DNA of 35,901 nt from assembly GCA_021298395.1 (NCBI GenBank), contig JAJTFH010000019.1, forward strand, positions 1 through 35,901, read 5' to 3'. Below are positions 1 to 8,068 of the stretch, piece after piece. The position numbers were made by a program, and so were the translations under genes. The notes under the pieces were generated by a model that was not told where the DNA came from, did not search any database, and worked only from the letters and a program-made list of their open reading frames with translations. Source of the DNA: Gemmatimonadota bacterium (lineage in GTDB: Bacteria > Gemmatimonadota > Gemmatimonadetes > Gemmatimonadales > Gemmatimonadaceae). How positions within the stretch are numbered: the first letter of the stretch is position 1; the number at the start of each line of letters is the position of its first letter.

Positions 1-1172
1 GCCTTCCCCTGTGGGGTCCACCCGGTGCAGCCGAAGCAGGGGCCATTCACCCACGCCTCGTCCTTGAGCGCATCAACAAGCGTCGTGGCGCCGGTCGCCG
101 AGGCGACCGACCAGAGGTAGCGGTGCTTGAAGTCGGCGGAGACCACGAAGACCAGTCCGAAGCGGCCGTCGTCGCTCCAGTCACCGAGCTGTGCGCTGCT
201 CACCGCGCTGGAGTCCGGGGCGAGGGTGAGCCAGGTGATCTTCCCCGTCGCGAGGATGAGGTGCCCGACCTTCGGCGTCCCCTGCACATCGCCGACCTTC
301 GAGCGCCCCGGGATCATCCGCGGGTAGCCGTCAGGGTTGATGTAGTCGGGGACATCGGAGCCGCGCGCCCCGGTGGCGGGGAGGAAAGTGTTGATCAGCG
401 CGCTCTTCCCGTCGGGAGATATAGAGATCCCCGTGATCCGCTCCGCCGACGGAATCCAGACGATGGGGAGTCGGCGCGACTCCGCCTCGCGCCGACGCGC
501 CGCCTCGAGCGAGTCAGCCGCGAGATCATCGCGGATCGTCTCGAGGAGGAAACGCTGCTGCGCGGCGAGGGCGCCACGCTGCCCGGTCGGCGGCTTGGGC
601 TCCGTGGGGGCCGCTCCTGAGCGGATGTCGGTGAGCTGCCGGGTGAGGCCGGTGATCAGGTCGACGGCGAAGAGATTCTGATCGCGCACATAGAAGACCT
701 CGCGTCCGTCGAGTGAGGGGCGCGCCTCGCTCTCGTTCGCCGCAGTCTGCGTCAGGCGACGAAGGGTCACGTTGGTGCCGGTGCGGCTCCGGAGCCAGAG
801 ATCCCCGTTCGCCGTCACGATCTCACGCACGGCGCTCCCCCGGCTCCCCGGAAGACGGCGGCCGCTCGCGAGCAGCGGCACGACCGAATCCATGTGCGCC
901 GCGCTCACGCGTTCCGGGGTGGCCTCGGCGCGCGCTGCCACGCGATACGGCTCGAGGTCCACATTCCATTTCGCTCCCGGCGCGAGCCACTGGAAGTAGA
1001 TCCACTGGCCATCAGCGGTGAAGCGCACGTTCTGCGGCTCGCGGCCATAGAGCTCAGGGCCGCGCATGATGTTCTTCACTGAGAGGTCGAAAGGCTGCTG
1101 CGCCTCCACGCGGCCGACGGTGATCGTGGCGACGAGGGAGCAGGCGAGGAGGAGTGAAAGACGGATGCGCAT
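1..1172 (-). CDS. S9 family peptidase (DPP IV-like), N-terminal part, runs off left edge
   Basis: I translated this strand by hand from the ATG at 1172 and found an open frame to the window edge (about 390 residues). It begins with a typical secretion signal (MRIRLSLLLACS, hydrophobic core, likely cleavage after VEA at residue 24). The mature start (SVKNIMRGPELYG) and repeated blade-like segments such as FTADGQWIYF and ISPDGKSALI match the beta-propeller of dipeptidyl-peptidase IV/acylaminoacyl peptidases. The alpha/beta-hydrolase domain with Ser-Asp-His would lie beyond the window, so catalytic competence cannot be judged. The start codon is 3 nt after the cstA stop, so both are probably one transcript. 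Role inferred: periplasmic cleavage of peptides, possibly with uptake by CstA. An aminopeptidase-like S9 subtype is equally possible. Confidence 0.85.
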   Translation of the reverse strand, partial: MRIRLSLLLACSLVATITVGRVEAQQPFDLSVKNIMRGPELYGREPQNVRFTADGQWIYFQWLAPGAKWNVDLEPYRVAARAEATPERVSAAHMDSVVPLLASGRRLPGSRGSAVREIVTANGDLWLRSRTGTNVTLRRLTQTAANESEARPSLDGREVFYVRDQNLFAVDLITGLTRQLTDIRSGAAPTEPKPPTGQRGALAAQQRFLLETIRDDLAADSLEAARRREAESRRLPIVWIPSAERITGISISPDGKSALINTFLPATGARGSDVPDYINPDGYPRMIPGRSKVGDVQGTPKVGHLILATGKITWLTLAPDSSAVSSAQLGDWSDDGRFGLVFVVSADFKHRYLWSVASATGATTLVDALKDEAWVNGPCFGCTGWTPQGK

Positions 1173-1175
1173 CGG

Positions 1176-3263
1176 TCAGTCGAGGGGGGAGGCAGAGGGC
1201 TCGGGGAGCGGCGTCCCCCGGATGATATGTGGCGTCTCGGTGGAGCGCATTGGCGTGCGCCCCGACAACACCGACCACCACTCGCGCGCCGAGTCAGCGA
1301 GGATCACGAGGACGGTGAGCATGAAGAAGGCCGCGACCGCGGCGTCGAGCCGATCGTTGAAGATCAGGCGCGCCGCGGCGGTGGCGTTCGCGACCCCTGG
1401 AGGGAGTCCGCCTGCATCGAGGAAGCCCCGCACCCAGTCGGCGTGTGCGAGGAACCCGATCTTCGGGCTCGGGTCGAAGAGCTTCATCCACCCGGCCGTC
1501 ATCGTGACGATCACGAGCCAGGCCATCGGGACGAGGGTGATCCAGGCGTAGCGCGCCTTCCCCATCTTGATGATAATCGTCGTCCCCACGCAGAGCGCGA
1601 CGGTGGCGAGGAGCTGGTTGGCGATCCCGAAGAGGGGCCAGAGGGAGTTGATCCCGCCGAGCGGATCGGTCACCCCCTGATAGAGGAAGTAGCCCCAGCA
1701 GGCGACGAAGAGCCCGCTCGAGAGGAGCACCGCGGGATACCACGAGACCCGACCGAACGGCGCCCAGAGGTGCTTGCCGAGATCCTGGAGCATGAAGCGT
1801 CCCACGCGCGTGCCGGCATCGAGCGTCGTCAAGATGAACAGCGCCTCGAACATCAGGGCGAAGTGATACCAGAGCCCCATCGCGCTCCCACCGATCGCGT
1901 CGGAGAAGATCTTCGCCATCCCCACGGCCAACGAGGGCGCTCCGCCGGTGCGCGAGAGGAGGGAGCTCTCCTCCACCTGCGCGGCGAGGGCGGTGAGCTC
2001 CTCCGGCCTGAGCGTGAACCCCCAGGTGGCGATCACCTGCGCGGCGCTCTCGGCCGTCGTGCCGATGATCCCGGCGGGGGCGTTAATCGCGAAGTAGATC
2101 CCCGGCGTCAGCACGCAGGCCGCGATCAGCGCCATCGTCGCGACGAGCGACTCGGTGAGCATCGCGCCGTAGCCGATCATCCGCGCATCGGCCTCGTTCT
2201 CGAGGAGCTTCGGTGTGGTGCCGGAGGCGATGAGGGCGTGGAAGCCGCTGATCGCCCCGCAGGCGATCGTGATGAAGACGAAGGGGAAGACCTTCCCCGC
2301 GAAGACCGGCCCCGTCCCATCGATGAATGGCGTCACCGCCGGCATCTGCAACGGGGGAAGGACAATCAGGATCCCTGCGGCGAGGGCGACGACCACGCCG
2401 ATCTTCACGAAGGCCGAGAGATAGTCGCGCGGCGCTAAGAGGAGCCAGACCGGCATCACCGCGGCGGCGAAGCCGTAGACCATCACCGCGAAGGCAAGGG
2501 GGACCGGTGCCAGGGTGAAGAGCGGCCCCAAGATCGGGTGCAGTGCGGCCCAGCGCCCCGCGTAGAGCGCCACGATCAACAAGAGGATCCCGATCGCGCT
2601 CACCTCGAGCACACGCCCCGGGCGCCAATACTTGAGATAGACCCCCATCAGCATCGCGATGGGGATCGTGAGTCCCACCGTCACCACCCCCCAGGGGCTC
2701 TCTGCCAGCGCCTTCACCACGATCAGCGCGAGTACCGAGATGAGGATGATCATGATCCCGAGCACCGCCACCAACGCGGTGAACCCTGCGACAGGGCCGA
2801 TCTCGTCCTTCGCCATCTGGCCCAGCGATTTGCCGTTGCGGCGCACCGAGGCGCAGAGGATCACCATGTCCTGCACCGCGCCGCCGATCACCACGCCGAC
2901 GATGATCCAGAGCGCGCCAGGGAGGAAGCCGAACTGCGCGGCGAGGGTCGGCCCCACCAGCGGCCCCGGCCCCGCGATCGCTGCGAAGTGGTGACCGAAG
3001 ACGATCCACCGGTTGGTCGGGACGAAGTCGCGCCCGTCGGCGTGGAGCTCCGCCGTCGTCATCCGTTGCGAGTCGAGCGCGAAGACCTTCGCCGCGAGGA
3101 TCTTCGAATAGAAGCGATAGCCGATGGCGTAGGTGCAGACCGCGGCGGTGAGGAGCCAGGCGGCGTTGATCGGCTCGCCACGCGAGAGGGCCAGGACCGC
3201 GAAGGCCCCCGCGCCGACGAGGGAGACGACGGCCCAGATCAGGGCCGAGACCCAACGAGGCAT
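1176..3263 (-). CDS. cstA: Carbon starvation protein A (peptide/pyruvate transporter)
   Basis: This is a 695-residue polytopic inner-membrane protein, close to the roughly 700 residues of E. coli CstA. Family landmarks are visible: GYRFYSKILAAKVF near residue 50, the TNRWIVFGHHFAAIAGPGPL segment near residue 85, the GGAVQDMVILCASVRRNGKS loop near 125, and FHALIASGTTPKLLENE in the middle. About 16-18 hydrophobic spans follow one another to a short charged C-terminus. CstA proteins import peptides, and some members import pyruvate, during carbon limitation. The gene directly precedes a secreted S9 peptidase. Its start lies 32 nt downstream of a TACGAT box on the minus strand. No CstA-regulating two-component system or small cstA partner is visible here. 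Confidence 0.95.
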   Translation of the reverse strand: MPRWVSALIWAVVSLVGAGAFAVLALSRGEPINAAWLLTAAVCTYAIGYRFYSKILAAKVFALDSQRMTTAELHADGRDFVPTNRWIVFGHHFAAIAGPGPLVGPTLAAQFGFLPGALWIIVGVVIGGAVQDMVILCASVRRNGKSLGQMAKDEIGPVAGFTALVAVLGIMIILISVLALIVVKALAESPWGVVTVGLTIPIAMLMGVYLKYWRPGRVLEVSAIGILLLIVALYAGRWAALHPILGPLFTLAPVPLAFAVMVYGFAAAVMPVWLLLAPRDYLSAFVKIGVVVALAAGILIVLPPLQMPAVTPFIDGTGPVFAGKVFPFVFITIACGAISGFHALIASGTTPKLLENEADARMIGYGAMLTESLVATMALIAACVLTPGIYFAINAPAGIIGTTAESAAQVIATWGFTLRPEELTALAAQVEESSLLSRTGGAPSLAVGMAKIFSDAIGGSAMGLWYHFALMFEALFILTTLDAGTRVGRFMLQDLGKHLWAPFGRVSWYPAVLLSSGLFVACWGYFLYQGVTDPLGGINSLWPLFGIANQLLATVALCVGTTIIIKMGKARYAWITLVPMAWLVIVTMTAGWMKLFDPSPKIGFLAHADWVRGFLDAGGLPPGVANATAAARLIFNDRLDAAVAAFFMLTVLVILADSAREWWSVLSGRTPMRSTETPHIIRGTPLPEPSASPLD

Positions 3264-3295
3264 AGGTCGGATTGGGAGAGGAGGAACGACCCCCT

Positions 3296-3301
3296 ATCGT
3301 A
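3296..3301 (-). promoter_or_regulatory. Possible -10 box for the cstA operon
   Basis: The minus strand reads TACGAT here, 32 nt before the cstA ATG, in the 108-nt divergent gap between cstA and the gene at 3372. No convincing -35 box is visible. Apart from this box and the one at 3360, I see nothing else in the gap. Confidence 0.3.
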
Positions 3302-3359
3302 GCCCACGCGCCCCACCATCGGGAGGGTCGGATTCATGGAGAGGGCCGGGGCGGACGAT

Positions 3360-3365
3360 TAGCTT
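3360..3365 (+). promoter_or_regulatory. Possible -10 box, leaderless start
   Basis: TAGCTT lies 6 nt before the GTG at 3372. The same kind of box at the same distance precedes five other starts in the window (9267 minus, 9315, 12446, 25493, 34422), so transcription probably begins at or next to the start codon. No clear -35 is seen. Confidence 0.4.
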
Positions 3366-3371
3366 TCCCCC

Positions 3372-4037
3372 GTGCCTCTCACCGCTCGTGCCCTCCTCGT
3401 AGCCCTCTCGCTCACCGTGCTAGCCGGCGCGTCCGCGAGCGCGCTCCAGGCGCAGTCGCCATCTGGCGCCCCGCCGGCCGGCAAGGGCGCTCCGGCCAAG
3501 GGCACCCCGGTCGTGGTCGGCCCACCGCTCGGCGCCTTCGCCGAGGAGCGGGTGGCCGTGGTGCCGATCCAGAGCTGGCGCCCCGATACCACCGGGTGGA
3601 GCACATCGATCGTCTGGTCACAGCTCCGGCTCGCGATCGATTCCGCGGTGACCACCGCGCTTCAGGACCGTGGGATGGGGCGGCGCTGGGCGTATCCGGC
3701 GGATGTCGTACGGATCGCGCGGCGCAATCCGACCTTCCAGGGCGATGCGTATGCCCTCGGCGTCGGGCGGTGGCGGGCGATGCTCCCGGAGATCGGGTCA
3801 CCGATCCCCTCGCCCCTCGCCGACAACCTCCGCTTCCTCACCGCCCTCGGCGACATGCGGCAAGTGCTCGTGCCGATGGAGCTGCGCGTGGAGGGCGAGG
3901 TGACGTTGGTGCGCTTGGTCCTCGTCGACGCGCGGGCCCGCACGGTCCTCTTCGCTGGCGATCTGGTCGTGCCAGGGGGCGCGAGCGTCGCCACCGGCCT
4001 GGCCACCCGGATGGCCGATCTCTTCCTCGAGCCCTGA
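3372..4037 (+). CDS. Secreted protein of unknown function
   Basis: This is a 221-residue protein starting at GTG. It has a signal peptide (hydrophobic core ALLVALSLTVLAGAS, likely cleavage after QAQ near residue 28), then a low-complexity Pro/Gly/Ala/Lys linker to about residue 50. The mature domain has a conserved-looking core: ERVAVVPIQSW, a helix around AIDSAVTTALQDRG, and a terminal strand-helix pair (RTVLFAGDLVVPGG, then LATRMADLF). This layout loosely recalls CsgG/LpoB-like periplasmic domains, but I cannot assign the family from sequence alone. The gene is first on the plus strand after the divergent cstA and is followed by a hairpin that includes its stop codon, so it may be transcribed alone. 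Confidence 0.75.
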   Translation: MPLTARALLVALSLTVLAGASASALQAQSPSGAPPAGKGAPAKGTPVVVGPPLGAFAEERVAVVPIQSWRPDTTGWSTSIVWSQLRLAIDSAVTTALQDRGMGRRWAYPADVVRIARRNPTFQGDAYALGVGRWRAMLPEIGSPIPSPLADNLRFLTALGDMRQVLVPMELRVEGEVTLVRLVLVDARARTVLFAGDLVVPGGASVATGLATRMADLFLEP

Positions 4038-4044
4038 CGGGCTC
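4029..4044 (+). terminator. Possible intrinsic terminator after the secreted protein gene
   Basis: A perfect 6-bp stem (GAGCCC/GGGCTC) with a TGAC loop is followed by CTTCTTCC. The stop codon of the upstream gene forms part of the loop. The stem is short and the T-run is interrupted, so termination may be partial. Confidence 0.4.
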
Positions 4045-4072
4045 CTTCTTCCCTCTCGTTCCCTCTGCTGAC

Positions 4073-5095
4073 GTGACCGCCTCCCCCCGCGAAGTGACCC
4101 TGATCCCCGGCGACGGGATCGGCCCCGATATCACCGAGGCCACCCTGCGCCTCCTCGAGGCGGCGGGGGCCCCGCTCACCTGGGATCGTCAGGTCGCCGG
4201 GATGGCGGCCGTGAAGGCGCACGGGGATCCGCTCCCGGACGCGACGCTCGAGTCGATCAAGCGCACCACACTCGCCCTCAAGGGGCCGCTCGAGACCCCC
4301 GTGGGAAAGGGGTTCCGCTCGATCAACGTCGCGCTGCGCAAGGAGTTCGATCTCTACGCTAATCTGCGTCCCGCCAAGTCGGTGTTGCCGGGGAACCGAT
4401 TCCAGGATGTGGATGTGATCCTTGTCCGCGAGAACACCGAAGGGCTCTACGTGGGGATCGAGAACTACGTGAAGGTCGGGGATGATCCGCACGCCATCGC
4501 GCAGTCGGTCGCGGTCGTCACGCGCGCTGGGGCGGAGCGGATCGTGCGCTACGCCTTCGAGCATGCGATCCGTCATGGTCGGGAGCGCGTGACCCTCGTG
4601 CACAAGGCGAACATCCTCAAGTACTCGCAGGGGCTCTTCCTCGAGACAGGGCGGAAGGTGGCGGCGGAGTACGAGGGGCGCGTCGCCTTCGACGACAAGA
4701 TCGTCGATGCCTGCGCGATGGAGCTCGTGATGCGCCCCGAGCGCTTCGACGTGATCGTCACGACGAATCTGTTCGGCGACATCCTCTCCGACCTCACCTC
4801 GGGGTTGGTCGGCGGGCTCGGGCTCACGCCGGGCGCGAACATCGGCGAGTCGGTGGCGATCTTCGAGGCGGTGCATGGGACGGCCCCCGACATCGCGGGG
4901 CAGGGGATCGCGAACCCGACGGCGGTGATGCTCGCCGGGTGCCAACTGCTCGATCATATCGGCGAGGAGGCGCGCGCCACGCGCATCCGGACCGCGATCG
5001 AGGCGACGCTGCGCGAGGGGCGCACGGTCACACGCGACGTCGGGGGGACCGCGACGACCGCGCAGTACACCGATGCGGTGATCGCCAAGCTCTGA
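4073..5095 (+). CDS. icd: NAD-type isocitrate dehydrogenase (IDH/IPMDH family)
   Basis: From the GTG at 4073 the protein is 340 residues; the open frame extends further upstream only by chance overlap with the preceding gene. It opens with TLIPGDGIGPDI, the family nucleotide-binding start. The substrate region contains INVALRKEFDLYANLRP with three arginines around the substrate, followed by RENTEGLYVG, HKANILK and the metal site region NLFGDILSDL. The segment HGTAPDIAGQGIANP has Asp-Ile where NADP enzymes have Lys-Tyr, which points to NAD+ as cofactor. Homology and length resemble eukaryotic-type IDH3 subunits and bacterial NAD-IDH rather than the roughly 415-residue E. coli Icd. It would catalyse oxidative decarboxylation of isocitrate in the TCA cycle. 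A homoisocitrate or isopropylmalate role is less likely but not excluded. A second GTG at 4094 is an alternative start. Confidence 0.88.
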   Translation: MTASPREVTLIPGDGIGPDITEATLRLLEAAGAPLTWDRQVAGMAAVKAHGDPLPDATLESIKRTTLALKGPLETPVGKGFRSINVALRKEFDLYANLRPAKSVLPGNRFQDVDVILVRENTEGLYVGIENYVKVGDDPHAIAQSVAVVTRAGAERIVRYAFEHAIRHGRERVTLVHKANILKYSQGLFLETGRKVAAEYEGRVAFDDKIVDACAMELVMRPERFDVIVTTNLFGDILSDLTSGLVGGLGLTPGANIGESVAIFEAVHGTAPDIAGQGIANPTAVMLAGCQLLDHIGEEARATRIRTAIEATLREGRTVTRDVGGTATTAQYTDAVIAKL

Positions 5096-5116
5096 CCCCT
5101 GACACCTGATCCCTGG
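5092..5116. repeat. Short CTGAC/CCTGA microrepeat
   Basis: Three imperfect copies of a CTGA-CCC/CACC/TCCC unit run together across the stop codon of the isocitrate dehydrogenase gene. The reverse complement shares the words GTCAGGGG and ATCAGG with the tandem array at 33610-33663, so both may belong to one dispersed microrepeat family. Confidence 0.4.
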
Positions 5117-5117
5117 T

Positions 5118-5936
5118 TTGCGCCTCCTCCAGCTCTCCGACGTCCACTTCGGGCGGCATGCGATCCCCGCGCACCTCGACGCCGTCACGCGTCGGGTGGC
5201 CGCGGGGCGCTACGAGGCGGTGGTGGTCTGCGGGGATCTCACGCAGCGCAACTTCCAGTGGCAGTTCCGAGCGGCGGCGGCGTGGCTCGACCAGCTGCGC
5301 GCCCACACCGCGGTCCTCGTCGTCCCGGGCAATCATGATGTGGCGTGGTGGTGGAAGCCGGCCGGGCTCGGGGTGGAGTGGCCCCTGCTGCGCGGCTACC
5401 GAAAGTGGATCAGCGCGGAGCTCGAGCCCACGCTCCAGCTCCCTGGGATCACGCTCGTAGGGCTCAACTCCTGCCACGGCGTGCGCCCCTATACGCTCAC
5501 GAGGCGGGCGCGCGACCTCAGCGTGGTGGGGGCGATCCGTCCGGCGCAGTGGGTCCACGCGCGTGAGCGGTTCGCCGCCGCACCGGCCGGCGACCTCCGC
5601 GTGCTCGTCTTCCATCACAACCTCCTGCGTGGCGATCTCTCGCGGCGCTGGGGACTCGTCGATCGCGCCGACGGGATCGCGCACGCCGTCGCGACCGGCG
5701 CCGACCTCGTGCTCAATGGGCATGATCATCAGACGCGGATCGAGGCGATGCAGGTCGACGGGCGCACGATGATCGTCTCCCACACCACGACGCTCTGCGG
5801 GCGCACCCGTGGGGGGCTCTCCTCGGCGGTGCAGGAGATCGACGTGGCGCCCGATGCGGTCACCCTGCGCGCCTGCGTGTGGGAGGCGGCCGCGCAGGAC
5901 TACGTCCCGCGGCAGGACCGGGTCTTCGCCCGATGA
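5118..5936 (+). CDS. Calcineurin-like metallophosphoesterase
   Basis: The protein has 272 residues and begins with TTG at 5118. The five metal-binding blocks of the calcineurin-like phosphoesterase fold are all present and in order: D8-x-H10 (SDVHFG), G39-D40, GNHD at 71-74, the HH pair at 166-167, and GHDH at 201-204. There is no signal peptide, so it is probably cytoplasmic. The arrangement resembles the cyclic-nucleotide phosphodiesterase/DNA-repair-like clade (CpdA-type), but the substrate cannot be read from the sequence. Its stop overlaps the start of the SprT-like gene (ATGA), implying translational coupling. An imperfect microrepeat separates it from the preceding gene by 22 nt. Confidence 0.88.
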   Translation: MRLLQLSDVHFGRHAIPAHLDAVTRRVAAGRYEAVVVCGDLTQRNFQWQFRAAAAWLDQLRAHTAVLVVPGNHDVAWWWKPAGLGVEWPLLRGYRKWISAELEPTLQLPGITLVGLNSCHGVRPYTLTRRARDLSVVGAIRPAQWVHARERFAAAPAGDLRVLVFHHNLLRGDLSRRWGLVDRADGIAHAVATGADLVLNGHDHQTRIEAMQVDGRTMIVSHTTTLCGRTRGGLSSAVQEIDVAPDAVTLRACVWEAAAQDYVPRQDRVFAR

Positions 5937-6682
5937 CCCCGCCCTCCGAGACCCTGCAGCTCGGCTTCGGCTTCGACGACCCTGCGGTCCAAACAGCCGT
6001 CGAGGAGACCGTCGCCGAATCGTCGCATGAGGAGCCGTGGGAGGCGGAGGAGACCTCGCGCATCGCCATTCGCTTCTTCGAGAAGTTGCGCTCGCTCGGA
6101 CTCCAGCATGTGCGCCGGGTGGTGCTCACACGGAATCGCTCGATCCTCGTGAGCGTGAAGGGGTTCGATCTGCGCGTGCACGAGGGGTATGTCGATGCGC
6201 CGACGGAGATGCATGTGCAGATCGTCCGCTTCGTGATGGGGAAGAAGCCCTGGGAGCGGCAGACGGCACGCGAGGCGCTCGTCGGCTACCCGCTCGCGCG
6301 GAACAGCCGTCCACGCCGCGCGCCGGAGCGCACGCATCCTGAGGACGAGCCGCTGGCCGAGCGGTTGGCCGAGTGGCATACGCGGTTCAATGGGGAGCGG
6401 TTCGGGGCCCAGCTCGCCCTGGTGCCGATCCGCGTCTCCCGTCGGATGGTGCGTCGGTTGGGCCACTATGCCCCGTCGGTGGAGGGGGGCGGGGCGGAGA
6501 TCGCGATCTCCGCGCGGCATGTCGCGCGCGATGGGTTCGCTGCCGCGCTCGAGACCCTGCTGCACGAGATGGTGCACCAGTGGCAGCATGAGCAGGGGCT
6601 CACCATCGACCATGGGGCGGAGTTCCGCCGGAAGTGTCGCGAGGTGGGGGCGATCCCGAGCGCGAAGCGCGCGGTCTGCTGA
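5933..6682 (+). CDS. SprT-like zinc metallopeptidase domain protein
   Basis: From the ATG at 5933, which overlaps the previous stop as ATGA, the protein has 249 residues. The C-terminal third holds the SprT/Spartan active-site pattern: H211-E212-x-x-H215 (HEMVHQWQHE) and a third ligand in H227-GAEFRRKC. The N-terminal 140 residues are not a standard SprT region; they contain a strand-rich segment (VVLTRNRSILVSVKGFDLRV) and a charged linker near 125-140. There is no zinc ribbon after the HExxH block, so the protein ends early compared with longer SprT proteins. Family members degrade or process DNA-bound or ribosome-related proteins, but the function here is unknown. An in-frame extension upstream to 5879 is only the overlap with the preceding gene. 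Confidence 0.8.
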   Translation: MTPPSETLQLGFGFDDPAVQTAVEETVAESSHEEPWEAEETSRIAIRFFEKLRSLGLQHVRRVVLTRNRSILVSVKGFDLRVHEGYVDAPTEMHVQIVRFVMGKKPWERQTAREALVGYPLARNSRPRRAPERTHPEDEPLAERLAEWHTRFNGERFGAQLALVPIRVSRRMVRRLGHYAPSVEGGGAEIAISARHVARDGFAAALETLLHEMVHQWQHEQGLTIDHGAEFRRKCREVGAIPSAKRAVC

Positions 6683-6747
6683 CCGACACTCCTCGATCAG
6701 GGCGAGCCAGACAACGTTCGGACTGGGTCGGAAGGGCCTAGCCGAGG

Positions 6748-6753
6748 TACTTT
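6748..6753 (+). promoter_or_regulatory. Possible -10 box for gcdH
   Basis: TACTTT lies 24 nt before the ATG at 6778 in a 95-nt gap after the SprT-like gene. This would give a short leader of about 15-18 nt with no Shine-Dalgarno sequence. Nothing else is evident in the gap. Confidence 0.35.
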
Positions 6754-6777
6754 TCAGGGTCCCTGTCCCCACCCGCC

Positions 6778-8013
6778 ATGGCCACCGAGCTCTCGACCCC
6801 GACCTATCTCCCCTCCCCTCAGCTGACCCCGCGCGAGGGCGACCTCTTCAACCTCGACGCCGCGCTCACCGAAGAGGAGCGCGCGGTCCGCGATTCGGTG
6901 CGTGCCTTCGTCGACGAGAAGGTCCTCCCGCTCATCGGCCAGTGCTATGTGGAGGGGCGATTCCCCAAGGAGTTGATCGCCGAGATGGGAGCCAATGGCT
7001 ACTTCGGGGCGAACCTCCCGGAGGAGTACGGCTGCGCCGGCCTCAACAACGTGATGTACGGGCTCATCATGCAGGAGCTCGAGCGGGGCGACTCGGGGAT
7101 CCGCTCCTTCGCCTCGGTGCAGGGCGCGCTCGTCATGTATCCCATCTACGCCTTCGGTTCCGAGGAGCAGAAGCGCCACTATCTGCCGAAGATGGCGACC
7201 GGTGAGGTGATCGGCTGCTTCGGGCTCACCGAACCCGACTACGGCTCCAACCCGGCGGGGATGATCACCCGCGCGCGGCAGCAGGCCGACGGCACCTGGA
7301 TCCTGAACGGCGCGAAGATGTGGATCACCAACGGCTCCACCGCGCAGGTGGCGGTGGTCTGGGCCAAGACGGAGGACGGCGACGAGAGCGGGAAGAGCAT
7401 CCGCGGCTTCCTCGTCCCCACCAACGCGAAGGGATTCAAGGCGAAGGACCAGAAGGGGAAGCTCTCCCTCCGTGCCTCGGACACGAGCGAGCTCGTCTTC
7501 GACAACGTCCATCTCCCCGCTGACGCGATCCTCCCCAAGAGCGGCGGCCTCAAGAGCCCCCTGATGTGCCTCACGCAGGCGCGCTACGGGATCTCGTGGG
7601 GCGCCCTCGGCGCCGCGATGGCCTGCTACGAGGAGGCGCTCTCCTATTCCAAGGAGCGCGTGATGTTCGGCCGCCCGATCGGTGGCTTCCAGATCCAGCA
7701 GGTGCGGCTCGCCGACATGCTCACCGAGATCGTGAAGGGACAGCTCGTCTCCCTCCACCTCGGCCGCATGAAGGACATCGGGACCTTCACCCCGCAGCAG
7801 GTCTCCTTCGCCAAGCGGAACAACGTCAACATCGCGACCGATATCGCGCGCGAGGCGCGCCGGCTCCTGGGCGGGAGCGGGATCCTCGCCGAGTACGCCA
7901 GCATGCGGCATATGGCGAACCTCGAGAGCGTCTACACCTATGAGGGGACGCATGACATCCACTCCCTCATCCTCGGCCAGGCCGTGACGGGGTTGAACGC
8001 CTTCGGGGGGTAA
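6778..8013 (+). CDS. gcdH: Glutaryl-CoA dehydrogenase (acyl-CoA dehydrogenase family)
   Basis: This is a 411-residue FAD enzyme. The acyl-CoA dehydrogenase core is complete: CFGLTEPDYGSNPAGM for FAD/substrate contact, WITNG, RYGISWGALGAA and FGRPIGGFQ. The catalytic base is Glu389 in VYTYEGTHDIHSLILG, which is nearly identical to the corresponding GCDH segment. Arg109 in SGIRSFASVQ corresponds to the GCDH arginine that holds the distal carboxylate of glutaryl-CoA, which favours GcdH over short- or medium-chain acyl-CoA dehydrogenases. The enzyme oxidises and decarboxylates glutaryl-CoA to crotonyl-CoA in lysine/tryptophan breakdown and passes electrons to ETF. The etfB, etfA and EtfD genes lie about 2.7 kb downstream on the same strand. 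Confidence 0.9.
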   Translation: MATELSTPTYLPSPQLTPREGDLFNLDAALTEEERAVRDSVRAFVDEKVLPLIGQCYVEGRFPKELIAEMGANGYFGANLPEEYGCAGLNNVMYGLIMQELERGDSGIRSFASVQGALVMYPIYAFGSEEQKRHYLPKMATGEVIGCFGLTEPDYGSNPAGMITRARQQADGTWILNGAKMWITNGSTAQVAVVWAKTEDGDESGKSIRGFLVPTNAKGFKAKDQKGKLSLRASDTSELVFDNVHLPADAILPKSGGLKSPLMCLTQARYGISWGALGAAMACYEEALSYSKERVMFGRPIGGFQIQQVRLADMLTEIVKGQLVSLHLGRMKDIGTFTPQQVSFAKRNNVNIATDIAREARRLLGGSGILAEYASMRHMANLESVYTYEGTHDIHSLILGQAVTGLNAFGG

Positions 8014-8040
8014 GCGCCTCGGTGGTGAGGAGGACCCGCG

Positions 8041-8068
8041 AGCGCGGACCTGGGATCAGGTCCGCGCT
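8041..8068. terminator. Bidirectional terminator between gcdH and the SDR gene
   Basis: A perfect 11-bp stem (AGCGCGGACCT/AGGTCCGCGCT) with a GGGATC loop is followed by TT on the plus strand. It sits between two convergent genes, and the TGA of the SDR gene (8056-8058) lies at the loop/stem junction. Confidence 0.7.

Noticed and set aside
3662-5188. A 508-codon open frame on the minus strand
   Set aside because: It is antisense to the secreted protein and isocitrate dehydrogenase, both with clear evidence on the plus strand.
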